Assembly: GCF_905207935.1 (NCBI RefSeq)
Contig: NZ_CAJLNI010000049.1
Location: 1-13,265 of the forward strand
Source: an uncultured Haemophilus sp.
GTDB taxonomy: Bacteria; Pseudomonadota; Gammaproteobacteria; Enterobacterales; Pasteurellaceae
DNA length: 13,265 bases
Direction of reading: 5' to 3'
Every line of letters starts with the position of its first letter. Positions within the stretch are counted from its first letter, which is position 1. Below, piece by piece: positions 6,801-12,892 of this stretch. The position numbers and the translations under genes were made by a program. The notes beneath the pieces are model-generated. The model did no database searches, was not told the DNA's origin, and worked only from the letters and a program-made list of their open reading frames with translations.

Positions 6801-7385
6801 ATGTCTGAAATTAAACTCATCGTGGGGCTGGGAAACCCTGGCGATAAATATGCGGAAACCCGCCACAATGCAGGTGAATGGCTGATTGAGCGATTGGCTC
6901 GTCGCTTTAATGTTTCGCTTAATGCAGAAAATAAATTCTTCGGTTATGTAGGAAAAACACTGATTAACGGCAAAGAAGTCCGTTTTTTAGTGCCAACGAC
7001 GTTTATGAATTTAAGTGGAAAAGCAGTGGGTGCACTTGCTAATTTTTATCGCATCAAACCAGAAGAAATTTTAGTGCTACACGATGAATTAGACTTACCA
7101 CCGGGCACCGTAAAATTAAAACAAGGTGGCGGACATGGCGGACACAATGGTTTAAAAGATATCGTAGCTCAGCTTGGTAACAGCAACAATTTCTATCGTT
7201 TACGCATTGGCATTGGCCATCCTGGACACCGTGATTTAGTTTCAGGTTTTGTGCTTAACAAACCCTCGCCTGCAGAAAGAGAAGCGCTCGATAAAGCGTT
7301 AGACGAAGCCACCGATTGCATTGAATTGCTTTTCAAAGAAGGCATGGTGAAAGCCACCAATCGCTTAAACAGTTTTAAAATTTAA
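6801..7385 (+). CDS. pth: Peptidyl-tRNA hydrolase Pth
   Basis: Cytosolic esterase that releases tRNA from peptidyl-tRNA dropped by the ribosome; essential in E. coli. Key residues are all visible, shifted by two from E. coli numbering: N12 (GLGNPG), catalytic H22 (TRHNAG), N70 (TTFMNLSG), D95 (LHDELDLPPG) and N116 (GGHGGHNGLKDI). The length of 194 is normal. The ATG at 6801 gives the conserved N-terminus; the Shine-Dalgarno is poor (GCAGA). A good promoter lies just upstream (6742-6770). ychF follows after 67 nt with no T-tract terminator, so pth and ychF are probably co-transcribed, an adjacency common in proteobacteria. Confidence 0.97.
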   Translation: MSEIKLIVGLGNPGDKYAETRHNAGEWLIERLARRFNVSLNAENKFFGYVGKTLINGKEVRFLVPTTFMNLSGKAVGALANFYRIKPEEILVLHDELDLPPGTVKLKQGGGHGGHNGLKDIVAQLGNSNNFYRLRIGIGHPGHRDLVSGFVLNKPSPAEREALDKALDEATDCIELLFKEGMVKATNRLNSFKI

Positions 7386-7390
7386 CTCAA

Positions 7391-7429
7391 AAGTGCGGTG
7401 AAAAAACACCATAAATTTTAACCGCACTT
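7391..7429 (+). repeat. Inverted pair of uptake sequences between pth and ychF
   Basis: Perfect AAGTGCGGT (7391-7399) and ACCGCACTT (7421-7429) can form a 9-bp stem around a 21-nt loop. No T-run follows on the plus strand, so this is not a standard rho-independent terminator. It could act as a weak attenuator or an RNA-stabilising hairpin between the two genes, or simply be an uptake dyad. Confidence 0.75.
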
Positions 7430-7452
7430 ACGCTCACAATAAGGAAAACATC

Positions 7453-8544
7453 ATGGGATTTAAATGTGGTATCGTTGGTTTGCCAAACGTCGGTAAATCG
7501 ACTCTTTTTAATGCATTAACCAAAGCCGGTATCGAAGCGGCAAACTATCCGTTCTGTACAATCGAACCAAATACTGGCGTGGTACCAATGCCGGATCCGC
7601 GTTTAGATGCGTTAGCGGAAATTGTTAAACCTGAACGTGTATTACCCACCACCATGGAGTTTGTGGATATTGCGGGTTTGGTTGCGGGCGCAAGTAAAGG
7701 TGAAGGCTTAGGGAATAAATTCTTAGCTAACATCCGTGAAACTGATGCAATTGGTCATGTTGTTCGTTGTTTTGAAAATGATGACATCGTGCACGTTGCA
7801 GGTAAGATCGATCCATTAAGTGATATCGAAACCATCAATACCGAATTAGCCCTTGCTGACTTAGACAGCTGCGAACGTGCAATCCAACGTTTACAAAAAC
7901 GCGCAAAAGGTGGCGATAAAGACGCAAAATTTGAGCTGTCTGTGATGGAAAAAATCCTTCCTGTACTTTCTGAAGCAGGCATGATTCGTTCTGTTGAGTT
8001 AGATAAAGATGAGTTATTAGCAATTAAAAGCTATAACTTCCTCACATTAAAACCAACCATGTACATTGCGAACGTAAATGAAGACGGTTTTGAAAATAAC
8101 CCATATTTAGACAAAGTACGTGAGTTTGCAGAAAAAGAAGGCTCTGTTGTGGTGCCTGTATGTGCGGCGATTGAAGCGGAAATTGCTGAACTTGATGACG
8201 ATGAAAAAATCGAATTCTTACAAGATCTTGGTATTGAAGAACCTGGCTTAAACCGTGTAATTCGTGCAGGTTATGCCTTATTAAATCTTCAAACCTACTT
8301 CACTGCGGGTGTGAAAGAAGTACGCGCATGGACAGTTTCTGTGGGTGCAACGGCCCCTAAAGCAGCGGCTGTAATCCACACAGACTTTGAAAAAGGCTTC
8401 ATCCGTGCAGAAGTGATTGCTTACGATGACTTCATCCAATTCAAAGGTGAAAACGGTGCAAAAGAAGCAGGTAAATGGCGCTTAGAAGGTAAAGACTACA
8501 TCGTCCAAGATGGTGATGTCATGCACTTCCGCTTTAACGTATAA
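7453..8544 (+). CDS. ychF: Ribosome-associated ATPase YchF (EngD, Obg family)
   Basis: Obg-family P-loop NTPase that prefers ATP and associates with ribosomes; linked to stress and translation control. The Walker A/G1 motif is GLPNVGKST (9-17) and G3 is DIAG (72-75) followed by the GASKGEGLGNKFL switch region. The G4 position reads NVNE (207-210) instead of NKxD, the change that goes with ATP preference in this family. A helical insert covers about 130-195, and the C-terminal TGS domain about 278-361 ends in DGDVMHFRFNV. C35, the position tied to redox sensitivity in E. coli YchF, is present. Length 363 equals the E. coli protein. A Shine-Dalgarno AAGGA precedes the ATG. It probably shares a transcript with pth and ends at the 8554-8579 terminator. 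Confidence 0.97.
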   Translation: MGFKCGIVGLPNVGKSTLFNALTKAGIEAANYPFCTIEPNTGVVPMPDPRLDALAEIVKPERVLPTTMEFVDIAGLVAGASKGEGLGNKFLANIRETDAIGHVVRCFENDDIVHVAGKIDPLSDIETINTELALADLDSCERAIQRLQKRAKGGDKDAKFELSVMEKILPVLSEAGMIRSVELDKDELLAIKSYNFLTLKPTMYIANVNEDGFENNPYLDKVREFAEKEGSVVVPVCAAIEAEIAELDDDEKIEFLQDLGIEEPGLNRVIRAGYALLNLQTYFTAGVKEVRAWTVSVGATAPKAAAVIHTDFEKGFIRAEVIAYDDFIQFKGENGAKEAGKWRLEGKDYIVQDGDVMHFRFNV

Positions 8545-8553
8545 AAACACTTC

Positions 8554-8579
8554 AGACCGCATAACTATGCGGTCTTTTT
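8554..8579 (+). terminator. Rho-independent terminator after ychF
   Basis: A 9-bp GC-rich stem, AGACCGCAT / ATGCGGTCT (8554-8562, 8567-8575), has a 4-nt loop and a run of five T (8575-8579). It lies 9 nt after the ychF stop and 22 nt before tesB. Confidence 0.88.
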
Positions 8580-8601
8580 GTATTTATAAAAGGAAAAAAC
8601 A

Positions 8602-9462
8602 ATGTCGGATAAATTAAATCAACTCATCGAATTGTTAAAATTAGAAAAAATTGATGATCTTATCTTTCGTGGTGCGAGTGAAGACTTAGGTTTTCGCCAA
8701 GTGTTTGGCGGTCAGGTTGTAGCGCAATCTCTTTCTGCCGCTATGCAAGTTGCTCCAACGGAGCGCGTACTCCATTCTTGCCATGCTTACTTTTTAGCGC
8801 CTGGCGACAGTCAATACCCGATTATTTATGACGTGGAAACTTTACGTGAAGGGCGTAACTTCTCTGCATTACGCGTAAAAGCCATTCAACATAAAAATGT
8901 GATTTGTCATGTCACCGCCTCATTTCAAGTACCTGAAGAAGGCTTTGATCATCAATCCGCTATGCCAGAAGTGCCGGGGCCAGAACAATGCATTGACGAA
9001 CACGAAATCATGTTAAAAGTAGCGCAAACTTTGCCTGAAAGCTTGAGTGAAAAATTTGCTCAAGAACGACCATTTCAGATTCATAGCCGATATTTGAACA
9101 ATCCATTTGATGGTCGAGAACTGCCGCCAGAACAATATGCTTGGTTTAAAACCAACGGAGAAGCACCATTAGATTTACAGACGCAACAATGTCTCTTAGC
9201 GTATTTTTCTGATTTCCACTGTATTTTGACCGCACTTCACCCACATGGGAAAGGCTTTTTACAGAAAGGGATGAAAGTGGCTACGATCGACCATAGTATT
9301 TGGTTCCACCGCCCTTTCAATTTAAATAATTGGCACTTACATGCCATTGAAAGTAACAATGCTTTTGCGGGTCGTGGTTTAGCGAGAGGACAAATTTTTG
9401 CTGCAGATGGCACATTAATTGCCACCACACAGCAGGAAGGTTTAATTCGTTATCAAGAATAA
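8602..9462 (+). CDS. tesB: Acyl-CoA thioesterase II TesB
   Basis: Double-hotdog thioesterase that hydrolyses medium- and long-chain acyl-CoA to free fatty acid and CoA in the cytoplasm. The catalytic residues sit at the E. coli positions: D204 (YFSDFHCI), T228 (VATIDHSIWFH) and Q278 (TTQQEGLIR). The N-terminal hotdog has QVFGGQVVAQSLSAA (33-47) and LREGRNFSALRV. Length 286 matches the family. The Shine-Dalgarno AAGGA ends 7 nt before the ATG. The gene begins just after the ychF terminator, and I see no clear separate promoter in the 22-nt gap, so expression may rely on read-through or on a promoter overlapping the terminator. It contains one uptake sequence (9229-9237, coding T-A-L) and converges on rnhA. 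Confidence 0.96.
   Translation: MSDKLNQLIELLKLEKIDDLIFRGASEDLGFRQVFGGQVVAQSLSAAMQVAPTERVLHSCHAYFLAPGDSQYPIIYDVETLREGRNFSALRVKAIQHKNVICHVTASFQVPEEGFDHQSAMPEVPGPEQCIDEHEIMLKVAQTLPESLSEKFAQERPFQIHSRYLNNPFDGRELPPEQYAWFKTNGEAPLDLQTQQCLLAYFSDFHCILTALHPHGKGFLQKGMKVATIDHSIWFHRPFNLNNWHLHAIESNNAFAGRGLARGQIFAADGTLIATTQQEGLIRYQE
9229..9237 (-). repeat. DNA uptake signal sequence inside tesB
   Basis: Perfect ACCGCACTT on the plus strand. It is read in frame as T-A-L (residues 210-212), between catalytic residues D204 and T228. Confidence 0.9.
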
Positions 9463-9486
9463 CCGCACATTAAAACCAGGTGCAGA

Positions 9487-9948
9487 CTACCCTTCGTAAC
9501 CGATATCTTCGAAAGTTGGGTTTTCTGCGCCTTGTTTGGCTAATTCATCACAAATTTCATTTTCACGATGGCCAGAATGGCCTTTCACCCACTGCCAATC
9601 AATGTTATGGGTTTGAATTGCCTGATCTAACGCAATCCATAAATCCTGATTTTTTACCGCTTTGCCCGTGCTCGCTTTCCAATTGTTTTTCTTCCAATTG
9701 TAAATCCATTGCGTGATGCCATTTTTCATATATTGGCTATCGCTATAAAGCGTCACATGGCAAGGCTCTTTTAAGCTATTTAAAGCCTCAATCACAGCTC
9801 GTAATTCCATGCGATTATTGGTGGTTTTAAAATACCCTTTTGAAATATGTTTTTCGTGCTGTTTATAGCGCAGGACAATCCCTATGCCACCGGCTCCCGG
9901 ATTGCCGAGGCAAGATCCATCCGTAAAAATTTCAATCTGTTTTTGCAT
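9487..9948 (-). CDS. rnhA: Ribonuclease HI
   Basis: Cytosolic endonuclease that cuts the RNA strand of RNA-DNA hybrids (R-loops, Okazaki primers). With the start at 9948 the protein is 153 residues and the active-site residues match E. coli numbering exactly: D10 (FTDGSCLGNPG), E48 (NNRMEL), D70 (YSDSQY), H124 (VKGHSGHREN) and D134 (CDELA). The basic handle (NWKKNNWK, 84-91) is present. The frame stays open to an ATG at 10008, but that ATG overlaps the dnaQ start and would add 20 unrelated residues. There is no convincing Shine-Dalgarno before 9948. It diverges from dnaQ, as in E. coli and many gammaproteobacteria, and converges on tesB with a 24-nt gap and no obvious terminator. Confidence 0.95.
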   Translation of the reverse strand: MQKQIEIFTDGSCLGNPGAGGIGIVLRYKQHEKHISKGYFKTTNNRMELRAVIEALNSLKEPCHVTLYSDSQYMKNGITQWIYNWKKNNWKASTGKAVKNQDLWIALDQAIQTHNIDWQWVKGHSGHRENEICDELAKQGAENPTFEDIGYEG

Positions 9949-10007
9949 AACTAATTCGAGCTTGTGTAAAATAGGCAGTATTTTAAAGGAAACAAATAGG
10001 TAGAACA
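9949..10007. promoter_or_regulatory. Divergent rnhA/dnaQ control region
   Basis: The 59 nt between the two start codons must hold the start signals of both genes unless promoters lie inside the coding regions. A plausible rnhA promoter on the minus strand is TTGTTT, a 16-nt spacer, then TATTTT. AT-rich hexamers (TAAAAT at 9967-9972, TATTTT at 9979-9984) could serve dnaQ on the plus strand, but no good -35 is visible. Individual hexamers are uncertain. Confidence 0.4.
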
Positions 10008-10769
10008 ATGATAAATCCGGATCGCCAAATTGTACTGGATACTGAAACCACCGGTATGAACCAAATTGGTGCGCATTACGAAGGACATTGCATTATTGAA
10101 ATTGGCGCGGTGGAAATGATCAACCGTAAATATACGGGCAATAATTTTCATATTTATATTAAACCGGATCGTTTGGTTGATCCTGATGCCATTAAAGTTC
10201 ACGGTATTACGGATGAAATGCTGGCGGATAAACCGGATTTCAAAACGATTGCACAAGACTTTATTGAATACATTCGTGGTGCCGAACTACTGATTCACAA
10301 CGCCCCCTTCGACGTGGGCTTTATGGACTATGAATTCCGTAAACTTGGGTTAGATATCAAAACGACCGACATTTGCCTCGTCACCGATACGTTGCAAATG
10401 GCGCGCCAAATGTATCCTGGAAAACGTAATAGCTTAGATGCGTTGTGTGATCGTTTAGGCATTGATAACAGCAAACGCACGCTCCACGGCGCGTTACTGG
10501 ATGCGGAGATTTTGGCCGACGTTTACTTGTCCATGACGGGCGGTCAAACCAGTCTATTTGATGAAGATCATGCGGATAGTTCAATTATCCAAGCTGGTGC
10601 TAATATGCAAGATCTTCAAAGTGCGGTCAATTTTTCGCAAAATTTAAAAGTGTTACAACCCACTGATGATGAAATCCAAGCCCATTTGGATTTCCTTAAA
10701 TTGGTCAATAAAAAAAGCGACGGCAAATGTTTTTGGTCAATTCGTACGAGTGACGAAACCTCACATTAA
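10008..10769 (+). CDS. dnaQ: DNA polymerase III epsilon subunit (3'-5' proofreading exonuclease)
   Basis: Proofreading exonuclease of the replicative polymerase. DEDDh catalytic residues are D11 and E13 (VLDTETTG), D102 (HNAPFDVGF), H160 and D165 (LHGALLDAEILADVY). Directly after the exonuclease domain, GGQTSLF (about 178-184) is the expected beta-clamp-binding motif. The remaining C-terminal part, to residue 253, should bind the polymerase alpha subunit. Length is normal (E. coli 243). A Shine-Dalgarno-like AGGTAG lies just before the ATG at 10008. An uptake sequence at 10619-10627 falls in the linker before the C-terminal segment. It is divergent from rnhA and ends 87 nt before the tRNA-Asp pair with no strong terminator visible. 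Confidence 0.97.
   Translation: MINPDRQIVLDTETTGMNQIGAHYEGHCIIEIGAVEMINRKYTGNNFHIYIKPDRLVDPDAIKVHGITDEMLADKPDFKTIAQDFIEYIRGAELLIHNAPFDVGFMDYEFRKLGLDIKTTDICLVTDTLQMARQMYPGKRNSLDALCDRLGIDNSKRTLHGALLDAEILADVYLSMTGGQTSLFDEDHADSSIIQAGANMQDLQSAVNFSQNLKVLQPTDDEIQAHLDFLKLVNKKSDGKCFWSIRTSDETSH
10619..10627 (+). repeat. DNA uptake signal sequence inside dnaQ
   Basis: Perfect AAGTGCGGT, coding within Q-S-A-V-N in the linker after the exonuclease domain. Confidence 0.9.
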
Positions 10770-10813
10770 TCGGTTATCTATTAATCAGATAAACATAAAA
10801 AAGAAAAAAAAGA

Positions 10814-10842
10814 TTGACGGTTTTAACGTTCATCATTATTAT
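10814..10842 (+). promoter_or_regulatory. Strong sigma-70 promoter of the tRNA-Asp pair
   Basis: -35 TTGACG (10814-10819, 5/6) and -10 TATTAT (10837-10842, 5/6) have an ideal 17-nt spacer. They are preceded by an A-rich tract (10797-10812) that could act as an UP element. It lies 14 nt before the first mature tRNA base, so the 5' leader would be very short. Confidence 0.8.
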
Positions 10843-10856
10843 ACCCAGCACTTAGC

Positions 10857-10933
10857 GGAGTGGTAGTTCAGCTGGTTAGAATACCTGCCTGTCACGCAGG
10901 GGGTCGCGGGTTCGAGTCCCGTCCATTCCGCCA
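10857..10933 (+). tRNA. tRNA-Asp(GUC), copy 1
   Basis: Full 77-nt cloverleaf. The acceptor is GGAGTGG / CCATTCC (one G-T pair), the anticodon arm CCTGC-CTGTCAC-GCAGG has anticodon GTC, and the T-arm is GCGGG-TTCGAGT-CCCGT. Discriminator G and an encoded CCA follow. It is nearly identical to E. coli tRNA-Asp. Confidence 0.98.
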
Positions 10934-10960
10934 ATTTAAAACTTGTCTTAATATACTCAC

Positions 10961-11037
10961 GGAGTGGTAGTTCAGCTGGTTAGAATACCTGCCTGTCACG
11001 CAGGGGGTCGCGGGTTCGAGTCCCGTCCATTCCGCCA
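10961..11037 (+). tRNA. tRNA-Asp(GUC), copy 2
   Basis: Identical base for base to the copy at 10857-10933, including the encoded CCA and the next three bases (ATT). It is separated from copy 1 by 27 nt. Both share one upstream promoter and one downstream terminator, so they probably form a dicistronic tRNA transcript. Confidence 0.98.
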
Positions 11038-11054
11038 ATTAAGCCGAGATAATG

Positions 11055-11079
11055 AAGCACCAGAAGGTGCTTTTTTTTT
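11055..11079 (+). terminator. Rho-independent terminator of the tRNA-Asp unit
   Basis: A 7-bp stem, AAGCACC / GGTGCTT (11055-11061, 11066-11072), has an AGAA loop and nine consecutive T (11071-11079). It lies 17 nt after the second tRNA. Confidence 0.92.
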
Positions 11080-11089
11080 ATGCCCGAAT

Positions 11090-11118
11090 TTTACCTGCCA
11101 GCCAACATTCGCTATAAT
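11090..11118 (+). promoter_or_regulatory. Probable sigma-70 promoter of der
   Basis: -35 TTTACC (11090-11095, 4/6) and a perfect -10 TATAAT (11113-11118) have a 17-nt spacer. They sit just after the tRNA terminator and 32 nt before the der start codon. Confidence 0.7.
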
Positions 11119-11150
11119 TAACCAAATTTACACTTTACAGAGATATTTTT

Positions 11151-12671
11151 ATGACAACTCCTGTCGTTGCCTTAGTGGGTCGCCCAAACGTAGGTAAATC
11201 CACCCTATTCAACCGTTTAACCCGTACTCGTGATGCGCTTGTCGCAGACTTCCCTGGTTTAACCCGAGATCGTAAATACGGTCATGCCAATATTTCTGGC
11301 TATGATTTCATTGTGATCGATACCGGCGGTATTGATGGCACTGAAGAAGGCGTTGAAGAAAAAATGGCAGAACAATCCTTATTAGCGATTGAAGAAGCCG
11401 ATGTAGTGCTTTTCTTAGTGGATGCGCGTGCAGGTTTAACGGCTGCAGACATTGGCATTGCCAATTACTTACGCCAACGTACTAATAAAACAACCGTGGT
11501 TGTAGCAAATAAAACTGACGGTATTGATGCAGACTCACACTGTGCGGAATTTTATCAATTAGGCTTAGGTGAAATTGAACAAATCGCCGCATCACAAGGC
11601 CGTGGCGTGACTCAATTAATGGAGCAAGTACTTGCACCTTTAGCGGAAAAATTACAAGAAAACGAAGCGGAAAATGACCGCACTTCTGATGAAGAAGAAA
11701 AAGATGAATGGGATCACGAATTTGACTTCGATTCAGAAGAAGATACTTCATTAATTGATGAAGCATTAGACGAAGAGCTTGAAGAAGAACAAGATAAAAA
11801 TATCAAAATTGCGATTGTAGGCCGTCCAAACGTTGGTAAATCCACATTAACCAATCGTATTTTAGGTGAAGATCGCGTGGTGGTTTACGATATGCCAGGC
11901 ACAACACGCGACAGTATCTACATTCCAATGGAACGCGATGGGCAACAATACACCTTAATTGACACAGCTGGTGTGCGTAAACGTGGTAAAGTGCATTTAG
12001 CCGTTGAGAAATTCTCTGTTATTAAAACGTTGCAAGCAATTCAAGATGCAAACGTGGTGTTACTCACAATTGATGCGCGTGAAAATATTTCAGACCAAGA
12101 TCTCTCTCTGCTTGGCTTTATCTTAAATGCAGGACGCTCGCTCGTGATCGTCGTGAATAAATGGGATGGCTTAGATCAAGATGTGAAAGATCGCGTCAAA
12201 TCTGAATTAGATCGCCGTCTTGATTTCATCGACTTTGCCCGTGTGCATTTTATTTCTGCTTTACACGGCAGTGGCGTGGGGAATCTTTTTGATTCGATTA
12301 AAGAAGCTTATGCTTGTGCGACGCAAAAAATGACGACGTCCCTTCTCACCCGCATTTTACAAATGGCAACGGATGAGCATCAACCACCAATGATTGGCGG
12401 TCGTCGTATTAAATTAAAATATGCTCACCCAGGTGGTTATAACCCACCAATTATCGTGGTGCATGGTAACCAAATGGATAAATTACCGGATTCGTACAAA
12501 CGTTATTTATCTAATTATTATCGTAAGAGTTTGAAAATTATTGGTTCACCAATTCGCTTGCTATTCCAAGAAGGTTCAAACCCATTCGCAGGTAGAAAAA
12601 ATAAACTCACACCAAACCAATTACGTAAACGTAAACGCTTGATGAAGTTTATCAAAAAAGCGAAACGCTAA
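11151..12671 (+). CDS. der: Ribosome-biogenesis GTPase Der (EngA)
   Basis: Essential GTPase with two tandem G domains and a C-terminal KH-like domain that helps 50S subunit assembly. G domain 1 has GRPNVGKST (10-18), DTGG (57-60) and NKTD (120-123). G domain 2 has GRPNVGKST (224-232), DTAG (271-274) and NKWD (336-339). The KH-like domain covers about 390-480 (KYAHPGGYNPP). The tail is strongly basic (RKRKRLMKFIKKAKR). Between the two G domains lies an unusually acidic linker, about 168-216, rich in D and E and containing one uptake sequence. The total of 506 residues is a little longer than the E. coli protein (about 490), mostly from this linker. The start at 11151 has only a weak Shine-Dalgarno (AGAG) but a good promoter. 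Its terminator is at 12683-12725. Confidence 0.98.
   Translation: MTTPVVALVGRPNVGKSTLFNRLTRTRDALVADFPGLTRDRKYGHANISGYDFIVIDTGGIDGTEEGVEEKMAEQSLLAIEEADVVLFLVDARAGLTAADIGIANYLRQRTNKTTVVVANKTDGIDADSHCAEFYQLGLGEIEQIAASQGRGVTQLMEQVLAPLAEKLQENEAENDRTSDEEEKDEWDHEFDFDSEEDTSLIDEALDEELEEEQDKNIKIAIVGRPNVGKSTLTNRILGEDRVVVYDMPGTTRDSIYIPMERDGQQYTLIDTAGVRKRGKVHLAVEKFSVIKTLQAIQDANVVLLTIDARENISDQDLSLLGFILNAGRSLVIVVNKWDGLDQDVKDRVKSELDRRLDFIDFARVHFISALHGSGVGNLFDSIKEAYACATQKMTTSLLTRILQMATDEHQPPMIGGRRIKLKYAHPGGYNPPIIVVHGNQMDKLPDSYKRYLSNYYRKSLKIIGSPIRLLFQEGSNPFAGRKNKLTPNQLRKRKRLMKFIKKAKR
11677..11685 (-). repeat. DNA uptake signal sequence inside der
   Basis: Perfect ACCGCACTT on the plus strand. It codes within D-R-T-S (176-179) of the acidic linker between the two G domains, a position likely to tolerate sequence change. 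It is the last perfect uptake sequence in the window. Confidence 0.9.
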
Positions 12672-12682
12672 TCTTAACAAAC

Positions 12683-12725
12683 AAAGAGCGGTCAAAAATC
12701 ACTGTGAATTTTGACCGCTCTTTTT
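12683..12725 (+). terminator. Strong rho-independent terminator after der
   Basis: A perfect 15-bp inverted repeat (12683-12697 with 12709-12723) is followed by a T-run to 12725; three further pairs (TCA/TGA) can form inside the loop. The arms read AAAGAGCGGTCAAAA and its complement, one base different from a paired uptake sequence on each side. Confidence 0.92.
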
Positions 12726-12805
12726 ATTATAAAAATAACATAAAAACCACATTAAAAAATAAGCAACATAAAGTTATCGATTTGTTTTTTTGATGAAAGT
12801 TTTAA

Positions 12806-12833
12806 TTTTCAGGTGGTATTATAAAAATATAAT
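12806..12833 (+). promoter_or_regulatory. Possible promoter of the gene at 12893
   Basis: A perfect -10 TATAAT (12828-12833) has a TTTTCA (12806-12811, 4/6) 16 nt upstream. The whole 12726-12892 stretch is very AT-rich, so chance matches are likely. It is the only clear candidate before the last gene, and nothing else can be seen in this gap. Confidence 0.4.
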
Positions 12834-12892
12834 TTACATTATTTAAAAGAATGTTTAGACTAAATTTTAATCCATCCAAAGAACAGTCAAAT

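Noticed and set aside
9949..10008. N-terminal extension of RNase HI starting at ATG 10008
   Set aside because: The added 20 residues do not belong to the family, and with the 9948 start all catalytic residues match E. coli numbering.
10774..10792. TTATCT / AGATAA hairpin after dnaQ as a terminator
   Set aside because: Only six AT-rich pairs, and no T-run on the plus strand; an A-rich tract follows instead.
10964..11197. Open frame of 77 codons across the second tRNA-Asp and its terminator
   Set aside because: It translates the tRNA gene and terminator; the region is fully explained as RNA gene and promoter of der.
150..11685. Repeated 9-mers as a possible CRISPR or mobile repeat
   Set aside because: The copies are irregularly spaced, in both orientations and inside genes; they are the known Haemophilus uptake sequence.
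1..12725. A hidden new system among the housekeeping genes
   Set aside because: Every complete gene has a confident family assignment except the small membrane protein's substrate; nothing in order or spacing points to a defence or mobile system.
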